This document shows, piece by piece, positions 56,623-64,000 of a DNA stretch of 64,000 nucleotides. This DNA is from Silvimonas amylolytica (lineage in GTDB: Bacteria > Pseudomonadota > Gammaproteobacteria > Burkholderiales > Chitinibacteraceae): the NCBI RefSeq assembly GCF_014645555.1, contig NZ_BMLY01000001.1:62001-126000 (forward strand). Direction: 5' to 3'. Within the stretch, counting starts at the first letter, position 1. Every line of letters begins with the position of its first letter. The notes under the pieces were generated by a model, which did no database searches, was not told the DNA's origin, and saw only the letters and a list, made by a program, of their open reading frames with translations. The translations under genes and the position numbers were made by a program.

Positions 56623-57444
56623 TTAAATGCCGCGCAGAAGTTCGTTGATGCCAACCTTGCCGCGGGTCTTGGCATCGACCTTCTTCACAATGACGGCACA
56701 GTACAGGCTGTAGCTGCCGTCTTTGGAAGGCAGGTTGCCAGAAACAACGACGGAACCGGCGGGGATGCGGCCGTAGGTGACTTCACCGGTTTCGCGGTCA
56801 TAAATCTTGGTGGACTGGCCGATATAGACGCCCATCGAGATCACGGAGCCTTCTTCGACCACAACACCTTCAACCACTTCGGAGCGAGCACCGATAAAGC
56901 AATTGTCTTCAATAATGGTAGGACCGGCTTGCAATGGCTCCAGCACGCCACCGATGCCAACGCCGCCGGACAGGTGCACGTTTTTGCCAATCTGTGCGCA
57001 AGAGCCCACGGTGGCCCATGTATCCACCATGGTGCCTTCATCGACATAAGCGCCGATGTTGACGTAGGAGGGCATCAGGACCACATTTTTTGCGATGTAC
57101 GAGCCGCGGCGCGCGATCGCGTTTGGCACAACGCGAAAACCGCCAGCACGAAAATCGGCTTCGGTGTAGTCGGCAAACTTGCTCGGCACCTTGTCGAAGT
57201 ATTGGGTGCAGCCACCGGCCATCGGTACGTTGTCGTTCAGGCGAAATGACAACAGCACGGCCTTTTTCAGCCATTGGTTGGTTTGCCATTGGCCGTCTAC
57301 TTTTTCGGCCACGCGCCACAGACCCTTGTCGAGGCCGTTGATGGCTTCGTTGACGGCGTCGCGCACTTCGGCCGTTGCATTGCCGGGGTTGATTTCGGCA
57401 CGGTTCTCGAACGCGGATTCGATCACGGACTGCAGATTGCTCAT
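56623..57444 (-). CDS. dapD: 2,3,4,5-tetrahydropyridine-2,6-dicarboxylate N-succinyltransferase
   Basis: 273 residues. The N-terminal helical domain has [15 protein letters not shown]; the left-handed beta helix shows hexapeptide repeats ([45 protein letters not shown]). It adds succinyl to tetrahydrodipicolinate in the lysine/diaminopimelate pathway. ATG 57444 is the conserved start (MSNLQSVIE). It follows dapC, the next enzyme in the same branch. Confidence 0.96.
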   Translation of the reverse strand: MSNLQSVIESAFENRAEINPGNATAEVRDAVNEAINGLDKGLWRVAEKVDGQWQTNQWLKKAVLLSFRLNDNVPMAGGCTQYFDKVPSKFADYTEADFRAGGFRVVPNAIARRGSYIAKNVVLMPSYVNIGAYVDEGTMVDTWATVGSCAQIGKNVHLSGGVGIGGVLEPLQAGPTIIEDNCFIGARSEVVEGVVVEEGSVISMGVYIGQSTKIYDRETGEVTYGRIPAGSVVVSGNLPSKDGSYSLYCAVIVKKVDAKTRGKVGINELLRGI

Positions 57445-57537
57445 GGCTTTTTCCTGTCTATTTTCAATGGTGGTAAAACGGCGCGGCGTGCAGCAGGCCA
57501 CGCGAGATGTTGCGGACTCAGCAAACGCTGGCCGGTA

Positions 57538-58728
57538 TTACAGATTCTTGCAGAAATGCACGATACGCTCGGCCGCGATCACACAGTCTTCCAGGGGTGC
57601 CACCAGTGCAATGCGCACCCGATTGGCGCCCGGGTTGATGCCATGGGCGTCACGTGCCAGATAAGAGCCCGGCAACACGGTTACATGCTGTTCAGCATAG
57701 AGCCGGCGCGCGAATTCCGTGTCGCTGATTGGCGTAGCGGCCCACAGGTAGAACGACGCATCCGGCAGCGAGACATCCATCACCTCGGCCAGCCTGGGCG
57801 TGACTGCGGCAAATTTGGCGGCGTACAGGGCCCGGTTCTCGACGACGTGGGCCTCGTCATTCCAGCCTGCTTCACTGGCCGCCTGTATCGATGGGCTCAT
57901 GGCGCAGCCATGATAGGTGCGGTATAGCAAGAATTTGCCGAGAAGTTGTGCGTCACCGGCCACAAAACCTGAGCGCAGGCCCGGAACATTCGAACGCTTG
58001 GACAAAGAACTGAACACCACCAACCGGCGATCATCGCGCCCCAGTTTGTGCGCAGCTTCCAGTCCGCCGAGCGGGCGCTGCTCCCCAAAATAGATTTCCG
58101 AATAACACTCGTCACTGGCAATCACAAATCCATAACGATCAGAGAGTGCAAACAGACGACGCCAGTCATCCAGCGAAGCGACCGCACCAGTGGGATTGCC
58201 AGGTGAACACACAAACACTAGCTGCGTGCGTTGCCAGACTTCTTCGGGCACCTGGTCCCAATCTGGCTGAAACTGGTTTTGCGCCAGACAGTTCACGTAA
58301 AACGGCTCGGCGCCGGCCAGTAGCGCTGCACCTTCATAAATCTGATAAAACGGATTGGGAGAGATGACGACGGGCCTGGTGCTGCCACTTGTATCGATCA
58401 TGGCTTGCGCAAAGGAGAAGAGTGCCTCGCGGCTCCCATTGACGGGAATGATCTGTGTCGACGCATCCGGTGCAGGAATCCCGTAGCGCCGGGCAATCCA
58501 CTGGCTGATGGCCATGCGCAGGGTATCGCTACCCAAAGTGGCCGGATAGGCCGACAGACCATCCAGGTGATGGATTAGTGCATCCTTGATCAGCGCAGGC
58601 GTGGCGTGCTTGGGCTCGCCAATCGACAGATTTACTGCCTTGAGCGCCGGGTTGGGCGTAACGCCCTGAAATAACGCCTTGAGCTTCTGAAAAGGATAGG
58701 GATGCAGATCATCAAGCCGGGGTGACAT
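57538..58728 (-). CDS. dapC: Succinyldiaminopimelate transaminase
   Basis: 396 residues, fold type I PLP enzyme. NLSIGEPKHATP, VCSPGNPTGAVASLDDW and the PLP lysine in SSLSKRSNVPGLRSGFVAGD mark the family; SPNPFYQIYEGAALLAGAEP is typical of DapC. It makes the succinylated diaminopimelate intermediate after DapD. Same strand and 93 bases upstream of dapD, so a likely operon. Confidence 0.93.
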   Translation of the reverse strand: MSPRLDDLHPYPFQKLKALFQGVTPNPALKAVNLSIGEPKHATPALIKDALIHHLDGLSAYPATLGSDTLRMAISQWIARRYGIPAPDASTQIIPVNGSREALFSFAQAMIDTSGSTRPVVISPNPFYQIYEGAALLAGAEPFYVNCLAQNQFQPDWDQVPEEVWQRTQLVFVCSPGNPTGAVASLDDWRRLFALSDRYGFVIASDECYSEIYFGEQRPLGGLEAAHKLGRDDRRLVVFSSLSKRSNVPGLRSGFVAGDAQLLGKFLLYRTYHGCAMSPSIQAASEAGWNDEAHVVENRALYAAKFAAVTPRLAEVMDVSLPDASFYLWAATPISDTEFARRLYAEQHVTVLPGSYLARDAHGINPGANRVRIALVAPLEDCVIAAERIVHFCKNL

Positions 58729-58868
58729 GGTCGCGGCGGGCCCTTGGGGAAAATCGCAATTATAACGGCGTTATGATCTGTGCGGCACCCGTACCGTGTG
58801 ATGGCCGTAAAAACGGCGGAGCGCTTGCGCGATCCGCCGTTCTGATAAGGACTGCAACACAAAACCGG

Positions 58869-59411
58869 TTACAGGCTTTCTTTGGCTTGCGAAGGGAAAT
58901 ACTTCAGCAGCTTTTGCACTTTGGAGGCCACTACCAGCGAGCAATACGGTTGCTCGCCATGCTGGTTGAAATAGCTATTGTGGTAGTCCTCTGCGGGCCA
59001 GAACACCTGGGCCGGCGTGATCTTCGTAACGATCGCGTCACGGAAGGTGCCCGCTGCGGTCAGTTCCGCAATTTTGGCGCGCGCCTTTTGCTCTTGTTCT
59101 GCAGTCAGATAGAACACCTCGGAACGATACTGCGTGCCCACATCGTCACCCTGACGATTCAGTGTCGTCGGGTCATGAATGGTGAAGTACACATCAAGGA
59201 TGTCCTCGTACTTGATCACGCTGGTGTCAAAATCGATGCGCAACACCTCGGCGTGACCGGTTTCACCGGTGCATACAGCCTTGTAGGTGGGGTGATCGAC
59301 ATGACCGCCCATGTAGCCCGATTGCACGGCAGTGACACCCCGCAAACGCTGGAACACGGCTTCCATGCACCAGAAGCAGCCACCGGCCAGTACCGCAACT
59401 TCTGTGGTCAT
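58869..59411 (-). CDS. msrA: Peptide methionine sulfoxide reductase MsrA
   Basis: 180 residues. The catalytic cysteine C12-13 region is VLAGGCFWCMEAVF, followed by SGYMGGHVDHPTYKAVCTGETGHAEVLRIDFD and the Y-rich HDPTTLNRQGDDVGTQYRS. It reduces S-methionine sulfoxide in proteins using thioredoxin. AAGGAG precedes the ATG. Confidence 0.96.
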   Translation of the reverse strand: MTTEVAVLAGGCFWCMEAVFQRLRGVTAVQSGYMGGHVDHPTYKAVCTGETGHAEVLRIDFDTSVIKYEDILDVYFTIHDPTTLNRQGDDVGTQYRSEVFYLTAEQEQKARAKIAELTAAGTFRDAIVTKITPAQVFWPAEDYHNSYFNQHGEQPYCSLVVASKVQKLLKYFPSQAKESL

Positions 59412-59478
59412 TACGTTTCTCCTTGTGGGATAGGTTATTCACGCGTCTTGCGCGTGGTGTTATTGCGAACAGCCCGGT

Positions 59479-60306
59479 TTATTGCCGGGCCGTCCTGATA
59501 TTGGTCGGCTGAGGGCCGCTGAAATTACAGCGATACGGATTGATATCCAGGCCGCCGCGTCGCGTATAGCGTGCGTAGACCGCCAGTTTCATGGGCTTGC
59601 ACTCACGCATGATGTCCACAAAGATGCGCTCTACACATTGCTCATGAAACTCATTGTGATTGCGAAATGACACCAGATAACGCAGCAGGCTTTCCCGATT
59701 GATGGGCGGGCCAACATACTGAATCTGCACACTGGCCCAATCAGGCTGACCGGTTACCAGACAATTGGACTTCAAAAGATTGGACGTGAGCGTCTCGTCG
59801 ACAGGGCTCTCTGATTCGTCGCACTTCAGCAGACCCGGTGTGGGCTCATACTGGTCGATTTCCAGATCCAGATTGTCGATGCAATAACCCTTCAAGTCGC
59901 CCATTTTCTGTGCCGCAAAAGCAGTCGGCTCGAACAACTGCACGATAACCGGCGCACCGGTTGCCGCACTCAAATCCGCTTGCAACAGGGACTGCAAGGC
60001 ATCAAAACCGGCCAGTCTGGTCTGGTTGAAGCTATTCAGATAGAGCTTGAAGGATTTGGATTCAACGATATTTGGGCTCTCTGCCGGAATCAGGAAGGTG
60101 GCGATCGCCACCTCCGGTTTGCCACGACTATTGAGCCAGCTCAACTCGTAGGCGTTCCAGATATCCATGCCCATAAATGGCAGGCTGGCGCCCACGCCAA
60201 TCTCATCACGCTTGCCTTGGCGCGGGATTGGGAACAACAACGTTGGGTCGTATTCGGTTTTGTAACTGACCGCTTTGCCAAGCGGCGAAAATTCAGCTTC
60301 GCTCAT
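59479..60306 (-). CDS. queF: NADPH-dependent 7-cyano-7-deazaguanine reductase QueF (long type)
   Basis: 275 residues, the two-domain QueF form of gamma- and betaproteobacteria. The QueF motif [14 protein letters not shown] is in the N half; the catalytic cysteine lies in [18 protein letters not shown] and the conserved ENHNEFHEQ-type segment in [16 protein letters not shown]. It reduces preQ0 to preQ1 for tRNA queuosine. No other queuosine gene is nearby in the window. MsrA follows it on the same strand. Confidence 0.95.
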   Translation of the reverse strand: MSEAEFSPLGKAVSYKTEYDPTLLFPIPRQGKRDEIGVGASLPFMGMDIWNAYELSWLNSRGKPEVAIATFLIPAESPNIVESKSFKLYLNSFNQTRLAGFDALQSLLQADLSAATGAPVIVQLFEPTAFAAQKMGDLKGYCIDNLDLEIDQYEPTPGLLKCDESESPVDETLTSNLLKSNCLVTGQPDWASVQIQYVGPPINRESLLRYLVSFRNHNEFHEQCVERIFVDIMRECKPMKLAVYARYTRRGGLDINPYRCNFSGPQPTNIRTARQ

Positions 60307-60463
60307 GCACTTGTCCGATAAGTTCAGGCCGGCCGGGAAGGGCGACGCAAGATAGACGAGGTAGATGCGCCCGTTGCGCGCACATTCAAGCCCGGTGGTG
60401 TATCACCAGTATTGTGCGGCAAAGTACGACCGGACAGCCAGCGCTGCAAGAATGAGGAAAAAA

Positions 60464-60500
60464 CAAAACAAAACCCCGGGTTAACCGGGGTTTTGTTTTG
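60464..60500. terminator. Terminator of the LexA-like gene, 16-bp perfect stem
   Basis: CAAAACAAAACCCCGG / CCGGGGTTTTGTTTTG around GTTAA; on the minus strand it runs on into TTTTTTCC. The core resembles the terminator at 63704-63749. Confidence 0.92.
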
Positions 60501-60516
60501 CGACAAAATCTGATGT

Positions 60517-61104
60517 TCAGCGGTACTTGCGCACCAACCCAACCAGCACGCCGTAGATTTCCAGTCCTTCACGCGGGCGAATGGGCTGGAATTCCGGATT
60601 GCGCGGCAACAGCAAAAAGCCCTGCTTGTCGCGCCCTAATTCCTTGAGTGTGTATTCACCATCAATAATGGCCACCACGATATCGCCCACACGGGCTGCC
60701 GGGCGTTTTTCAACGATCGCGACATCGCCATCATGAATGCCAGCTTCAATCATGGACTCACCCCGTACACGAATCGTGATGGTCGCTGAGGGGCGGTTGA
60801 TCAGGTAGTCGTCGATCGAAAGGGCTTCGCTCATCGCATCGTTGGCGGCGGCGGGCAAGCCAGCGGGCACAGGGAAATCTGCCAGCTCTCGCTCGAAAAA
60901 ACGCTTGGTCGGCGCGAGACGTTTGTCTGGCGTCATTTCAATAAAGCCGGCCAGCATCAGGCGCTTGACCAGTGCAGAGACGGCAGATTTGGATGCCATG
61001 CCCAGCATCTCGCCAATAACGGCATAAGAAGGCAGGCTGCGGTAATCGGCGTAATAGTCTTGCAGCTTGCCGAGGTACTCGTTATCGCGATTCGGGTTGC
61101 CCAT
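60517..61104 (-). CDS. LexA-like S24-family autocleaving repressor
   Basis: 195 residues. A winged-helix N-terminal domain (YRSLPSYAVIGEMLGMASKSAVSALVKRLMLAGFI) is fused to an S24 peptidase domain. The cleavage site is A81-G82 (PVPAGLPA), the nucleophile S117 in RGESMIEAGIHDGD and the general base K154 in EYTLKELG, so autocleavage should be intact. The gene carries two GAAC-N4-GTTC palindromes upstream. It differs from classical proteobacterial LexA in the recognition helix and probably controls a separate DNA-damage or stress regulon, including itself (inference). ATG 61104 is chosen; 61122 would start inside a box. Confidence 0.88.
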   Translation of the reverse strand: MGNPNRDNEYLGKLQDYYADYRSLPSYAVIGEMLGMASKSAVSALVKRLMLAGFIEMTPDKRLAPTKRFFERELADFPVPAGLPAAANDAMSEALSIDDYLINRPSATITIRVRGESMIEAGIHDGDVAIVEKRPAARVGDIVVAIIDGEYTLKELGRDKQGFLLLPRNPEFQPIRPREGLEIYGVLVGLVRKYR

Positions 61105-61112
61105 GATGCGCT

Positions 61113-61158
61113 CACAGAACATTCGTTCTCTAAAGGTTATGTGAACGAACGTTCTGTG
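61113..61158. promoter_or_regulatory. Two inverted LexA-type boxes GAAC-N4-GTTC
   Basis: Box 1 GAACATTCGTTC at 61117-61128 and box 2 GAACGAACGTTC at 61143-61154. Read on the minus strand, the 18 bases around box 1 (GAGAACGAATGTTCTGTG) match the plus-strand 18 bases around box 2 (GTGAACGAACGTTCTGTG) at 16 of 18 positions. Their centres are 26 bases apart. They lie between the LexA-like gene and dusC, so either gene could be controlled. Confidence 0.7.
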
Positions 61159-61265
61159 TCAAATAAGATGTGCCTGAGTGACGACTCCGCGCATCAACCA
61201 ATACACAGCAAAGTAAAGCCGGCACGGTACAATCACAGGTTATCGATTTTCTGGCTGGATCTGTT

Positions 61266-62219
61266 TTGCGTATCTATCTAGCCCCGATGGAGGGGCTGCT
61301 TGATCATGTGTTGCGCGATGTACTGACTCGCTCGAGCGGGGTGGACGTGTGCGTGAGTGAGTTCATCCGCATCTCTGGCAGCCTGCTCCCCAAGCGCAGT
61401 TTTTATCGCTCAGTGCCAGAATTGCTTAACGGCGGGAAAACGCCGGGTGGTGTCCCGGTCCGCGTACAACTACTGGGCTCCGATCCGGTTTGTATGGCAG
61501 AAAACGCCGAACGCCTGGCATCGCTCAATCCCCCTGGCATCGACCTCAACTTTGGGTGTCCTGCCAAAACCGTCAACCGGCATGGTGGTGGCGCGTTACT
61601 GCTCAAGACCCCGGAGGTGATTCATGACGTGGTGCGGGCGGTCCGGCAGGCGGTGCCTGCGCATATTCCGGTGACCACCAAGATGCGTTTGGGATATGAA
61701 GATCAGAGCCTGACGCTGGAATGCGCGCACGCCATGGAAGATGGCGGTTCGGCAGAACTGGTTGTGCACGCCAGAACCAAAACCGATGGTTACCGTCCTC
61801 CTGCCTATTGGGAAAAACTGCCCGCGATCCGAGAAGCGTTACGCATTCCGGTGATTGCCAATGGTGAAGTGTGGACCGCTGCAGATTTTCATCGCTGCCG
61901 TGAAGTATCTGGCTGCGAAGATGTCATGATTGGTCGAGGCATGGTTGCCAATCCGGGTCTGGCGCTGGAAGCGTTGGGCCGGCCTGGCCTGGCCTGGCAT
62001 GAACTCGCTCCGCTTGTCCGTGTGTTCTGGCATAACGTTGAAACACGAATCCTGCCAAAATACCAGGGCGGTCGGGTCAAGCAGTGGCTGGGCTATATGC
62101 GGCGCCAGTATCCGCAGGCCGAGGCCGTGTTCATTGAAGGGCGGGCCTTGCCAGACGCAAGGGATTTGATCGCCTTGATGCTTGACTCAATGCAACAGGC
62201 AGAAACTGCCATCGCCTGA
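61266..62219 (+). CDS. dusC: tRNA-dihydrouridine synthase DusC
   Basis: 317 residues, TIM barrel plus helical domain. IYLAPMEGLLDHVLR opens, LNFGCPAKTVNRHGGGALLL is the FMN/tRNA site (catalytic cysteine in GCPAK), VVHARTKTDGYRPPAYW and IANGEVW follow. The strings match the DusC group, which reduces U16 of tRNA. The start codon is TTG, as no ATG is present near the conserved N terminus. Confidence 0.92.
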   Translation: MRIYLAPMEGLLDHVLRDVLTRSSGVDVCVSEFIRISGSLLPKRSFYRSVPELLNGGKTPGGVPVRVQLLGSDPVCMAENAERLASLNPPGIDLNFGCPAKTVNRHGGGALLLKTPEVIHDVVRAVRQAVPAHIPVTTKMRLGYEDQSLTLECAHAMEDGGSAELVVHARTKTDGYRPPAYWEKLPAIREALRIPVIANGEVWTAADFHRCREVSGCEDVMIGRGMVANPGLALEALGRPGLAWHELAPLVRVFWHNVETRILPKYQGGRVKQWLGYMRRQYPQAEAVFIEGRALPDARDLIALMLDSMQQAETAIA

Positions 62220-62240
62220 TACGGGGCGACAAACGCGTTC

Positions 62241-62270
62241 AAAGGCCGGCCTGATCCGGCCTTTATTTTG
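62241..62270 (+). terminator. Terminator after dusC
   Basis: AAAGGCCGG / CCGGCCTTT with a six-base loop, then ATTTTG. Confidence 0.75.
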
Positions 62271-62305
62271 ACTATCGGTTTGTTTGATTAACAGGAGACG
62301 CCTCG

Positions 62306-63139
62306 ATGGGGCTGCAGCTCGAAAGTATTTTGTTCGCAATCATGCAAGGGGTGAGCGAACTGTTCCCCGTCAGCAGTCTTGGGCATGGCGTTGTCGTACC
62401 AGATTTGCTGCACTGGCAAATGGATACGCGTAGCGAGCAATTTCTGCCTTTCATGGTCATGCTCCATCTGGGCACGGCGCTGGCGTTGCTAGCCTATTTT
62501 CGCAAAGACTGGATTGAACTCTTTCGCGACTTTTTCCGTGGTGGTTGCAATCCCAATAACGCACTGGCGCGGCCGATGTGGCTCATGATCGTTGGCACCA
62601 TCCCGGCGGGTTTGCTGGGCCTGCTGCTTGAAAAAAAAATCAAGCTGCTTTTTGGTAGCACCACGATTGTCCTGGCCGTACTGGTGATCAACGGCATCAT
62701 GCTGATCGTGGGTGAACGGGCGGTGAAACGCAGCCGGGGTGGTCGAAAACTGGAAGATCTCTCTTTTATGGGGGCGCTGAAGGTCGGTGTGGCCCAAAGC
62801 CTTGCGCTCGTGCCGGGAATTTCGCGCTCGGGCAGCACTTTGCTGGGCGGTTTGTCGCAAGGGCTGTCGTACGAAGCAGCCGCGCGTTTTTCGTTCTTGC
62901 TAGCCACACCGATCATTCTTGCTGCCAGTGTCCTGGAGGTGCCTAAAGCCATGCATGAGACTGGTCCGCTGCCTTTTGCGCAGATGGCGCTTTGCGGCCT
63001 GATTGCGGGTGTCTGCGCGTACATTAGCACCTGGGCTTTGATGCGTTATTTCAAGATGCATGAAGTCAAGGCACTGAGCCCGTTTGGCTGGTACTGTATC
63101 GCACTGGGTGTTTTAGGTTTGGCGGTTAAATTCGCATAA
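62306..63139 (+). CDS. uppP: Undecaprenyl-diphosphatase UppP/BacA-like
   Basis: 277 residues, multiple membrane segments. The two active-site regions are Q14-GVSE18LFPVSSLGH and PGISRSGSTLLGGLSQGLSYEAAARFSFLLA (PGxSRSxxT). It recycles undecaprenyl phosphate for cell-wall synthesis. The first loop is SSLGH where E. coli has a SSTGH-type sequence, a small change. AGGAG precedes the ATG. It is followed 10 bases later by a FixH-like gene. Confidence 0.9.
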   Translation: MGLQLESILFAIMQGVSELFPVSSLGHGVVVPDLLHWQMDTRSEQFLPFMVMLHLGTALALLAYFRKDWIELFRDFFRGGCNPNNALARPMWLMIVGTIPAGLLGLLLEKKIKLLFGSTTIVLAVLVINGIMLIVGERAVKRSRGGRKLEDLSFMGALKVGVAQSLALVPGISRSGSTLLGGLSQGLSYEAAARFSFLLATPIILAASVLEVPKAMHETGPLPFAQMALCGLIAGVCAYISTWALMRYFKMHEVKALSPFGWYCIALGVLGLAVKFA

Positions 63140-63149
63140 GGAGTGCGCA

Positions 63150-63692
63150 ATGGCTCGGCTCCCCCAAGAGGTTCAGCAACGAAAACCGTGGTATCGCGAA
63201 CCTGGTCCGTGGCTGGTGGCATTGGGGCCGGCTTGCGTAGTGGTCGGTAGCTTGTTTTGTGTATATCTGGCGTTTTCCCGTCAGGATGATCTGGTCACGC
63301 AAAACTATTATCAAGCCGGGCTGACCGTGAATCAGCGCATGCATGAGGACGAAAAGGCCAAGGCACTTGGGCTGGATGGCAGATTGAGTATTGACGTTGC
63401 CAAAGGGCAGGTCACACTCACTCTGGATAACCCGAAAAATCAGTCGCTACCACCGGTTTTGCAGCTTGATCTGGCGCATCCCACACAGGAAAAACTGGAT
63501 CAGCATGTCGTGCTCAGCAAAACCGACGGGGCTGGTTATATCGCCAATATTGAGCCAACCAAAGCCTCTCGTTGGCATGTCACCATTCAGAATGAAGAAT
63601 TGTGGCGTATGGAGGGCGAGTGGGACGCGCACAATGGCAACGTTGTTCATATACAGCCAGCCGCACCTGCAGCCGCACCTGCTGATCGTTAA
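63150..63692 (+). CDS. FixH-family protein
   Basis: 180 residues. One membrane segment near 22-43 (WLVALGPACVVVGSLFCVYLAF), then the FixH pattern DDLVTQNYYQAGLTVNQRMHEDEKAKALGLDG and a beta-rich periplasmic domain. FixH-type proteins help assemble cbb3 oxidase through copper transport in relatives. The C-terminal tail is Ala/Pro-rich. It lies downstream of uppP; AAGGAG precedes the ATG. Confidence 0.85.
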   Translation: MARLPQEVQQRKPWYREPGPWLVALGPACVVVGSLFCVYLAFSRQDDLVTQNYYQAGLTVNQRMHEDEKAKALGLDGRLSIDVAKGQVTLTLDNPKNQSLPPVLQLDLAHPTQEKLDQHVVLSKTDGAGYIANIEPTKASRWHVTIQNEELWRMEGEWDAHNGNVVHIQPAAPAAAPADR

Positions 63693-63703
63693 GGTGAACA
63701 GCG

Positions 63704-63749
63704 CCCGATAAAACAAAACCCCGCTATAACGGGGTTTTGTTTTATCGGG
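63704..63749. terminator. Two-way terminator, 20-bp perfect stem
   Basis: A 20-base arm ending in AACAAAACCCCG pairs exactly with its reverse complement starting CGGGGTTTTGTT, around CTATAA, between convergent FixH-like genes. The longest stem in the window. Confidence 0.95.
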
Positions 63750-63758
63750 ACAGGGTCA

Positions 63759-64000
63759 TTATGGCGAGGGCTGTAGCACGAGGCTACCTGTTTGCCCCGG
63801 CTTGATTTGCCCTCTTAATCGCCACGTGCCCTTGCTGTCAGATAGCTCAATATCCCAGCGCACGACGCCGAGAGGGTGGGGCAGCGCTCCTTGCCAAACG
63901 TGATCGCCCCCATCGCTCAATACGACAACCTGGTCGTTATTCGCAACGGTTGGGTGCAGAAGCCTGAATTGCAACGGTCCGGCCACGGGTTGACTGGGTA
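63759..64000 (-). CDS. FixH-like protein, C-terminal part (5' end outside window)
   Basis: The minus-strand frame is open to base 64000, so the start is outside. The visible 79 residues, with LQFRLLHPTVANNDQVVVLSDG and the following WRGxLP-type WQGALPHPLGVVRWDIELSD segment, fit the periplasmic beta domain of FixH proteins. It is a second copy of the family, convergent with the one at 63150. A GTG at 63986 is only an internal codon, not the start. Confidence 0.65.
   Translation of the reverse strand, partial: PSQPVAGPLQFRLLHPTVANNDQVVVLSDGGDHVWQGALPHPLGVVRWDIELSDSKGTWRLRGQIKPGQTGSLVLQPSP

Noticed and set aside
59471-59489. GCCCGG ... CCGGGC hairpin at the end of queF
   Set aside because: It overlaps the last codons and lacks a T tract; cannot be told from chance.

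Overview
The window is ordinary chromosomal DNA of a Gram-negative betaproteobacterium. The best fit is the Neisseriales/Chromobacteriaceae group of chitin-associated soil and water bacteria, inferred from protein character. The evidence is the conserved surE-pcm-nlpD-rpoS block, a ratA-rnfH pair, the succinylase branch of lysine synthesis (dapC, dapD), long QueF, RpfE-type protein next to recJ, FixH-like proteins, and a secreted protein that looks built from chitinase-A N-terminal type domains. I see no tRNA or rRNA gene, insertion sequence, prophage or CRISPR array. About 60 genes fill nearly all of the window.

Layout. 1-1892: end of a DeoR-type regulator, a Gfo/Idh/MocA oxidoreductase and a UPF0303 protein, closed by a two-way terminator. 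2070-2888: an orphan conserved protein of unknown function. 2942-12425: a polyol locus. A SorC-type regulator is divergent from an ABC importer (binding protein, two permeases, ATPase), with a HAD phosphatase inserted, followed by D-arabinitol 4-dehydrogenase and xylulokinase. Together they would import D-arabinitol, oxidise it to D-xylulose and phosphorylate it to xylulose 5-phosphate. 12535-15841: an alpha/beta hydrolase under a promoter bracketed by paired palindromes, a threonine aldolase, and a six-bladed NHL-propeller lipoprotein. 16022-24122: mutS, a small unknown gene, rluB-like and greB, a sensor histidine kinase, thyA. 24250-32848: adenine deaminase, an AGE-family epimerase, a DUF4124 protein, an OmpA-like lipoprotein, DUF1737/rnfH/ratA, dnaB, periplasmic asparaginase, a cupin, and a small unknown.

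33299-41879: PIN-PhoH ATPase, a BCP peroxiredoxin, dcd, an aldo/keto reductase, then the rpfE-like/recJ/secreted Ig-like protein/GGCT operon. 41948-49880: periplasmic copper chaperone, EamA exporter, YciH, a CSS-EAL phosphodiesterase, serB, a YecA/SEC-C protein, folA, gph, rpe, apaG. 50042-53551: surE-pcm-nlpD-rpoS. 53657-60306 (minus strand): M16 peptidase, dapD, dapC, msrA, queF. 60517-64000: a LexA-like regulator with two Bacillus-type operator palindromes, dusC, uppP, and two convergent FixH-like genes, the second cut by the window edge.

Genes are separated by many strong hairpin terminators whose stems include the flanking A and T tracts, so most can stop transcription from both sides. 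The most notable points are: the two GAAC-N4-GTTC boxes in front of the LexA-like gene; the paired TTAYCCGGRTAA palindromes around the 12.5 kb promoter; the long hairpin between the binding-protein and permease genes of the polyol operon; the catalytic-domain-free protein with chitinase-A N-terminal-like repeats; and a promoter placed so close to an ATG that the mRNA should be leaderless.
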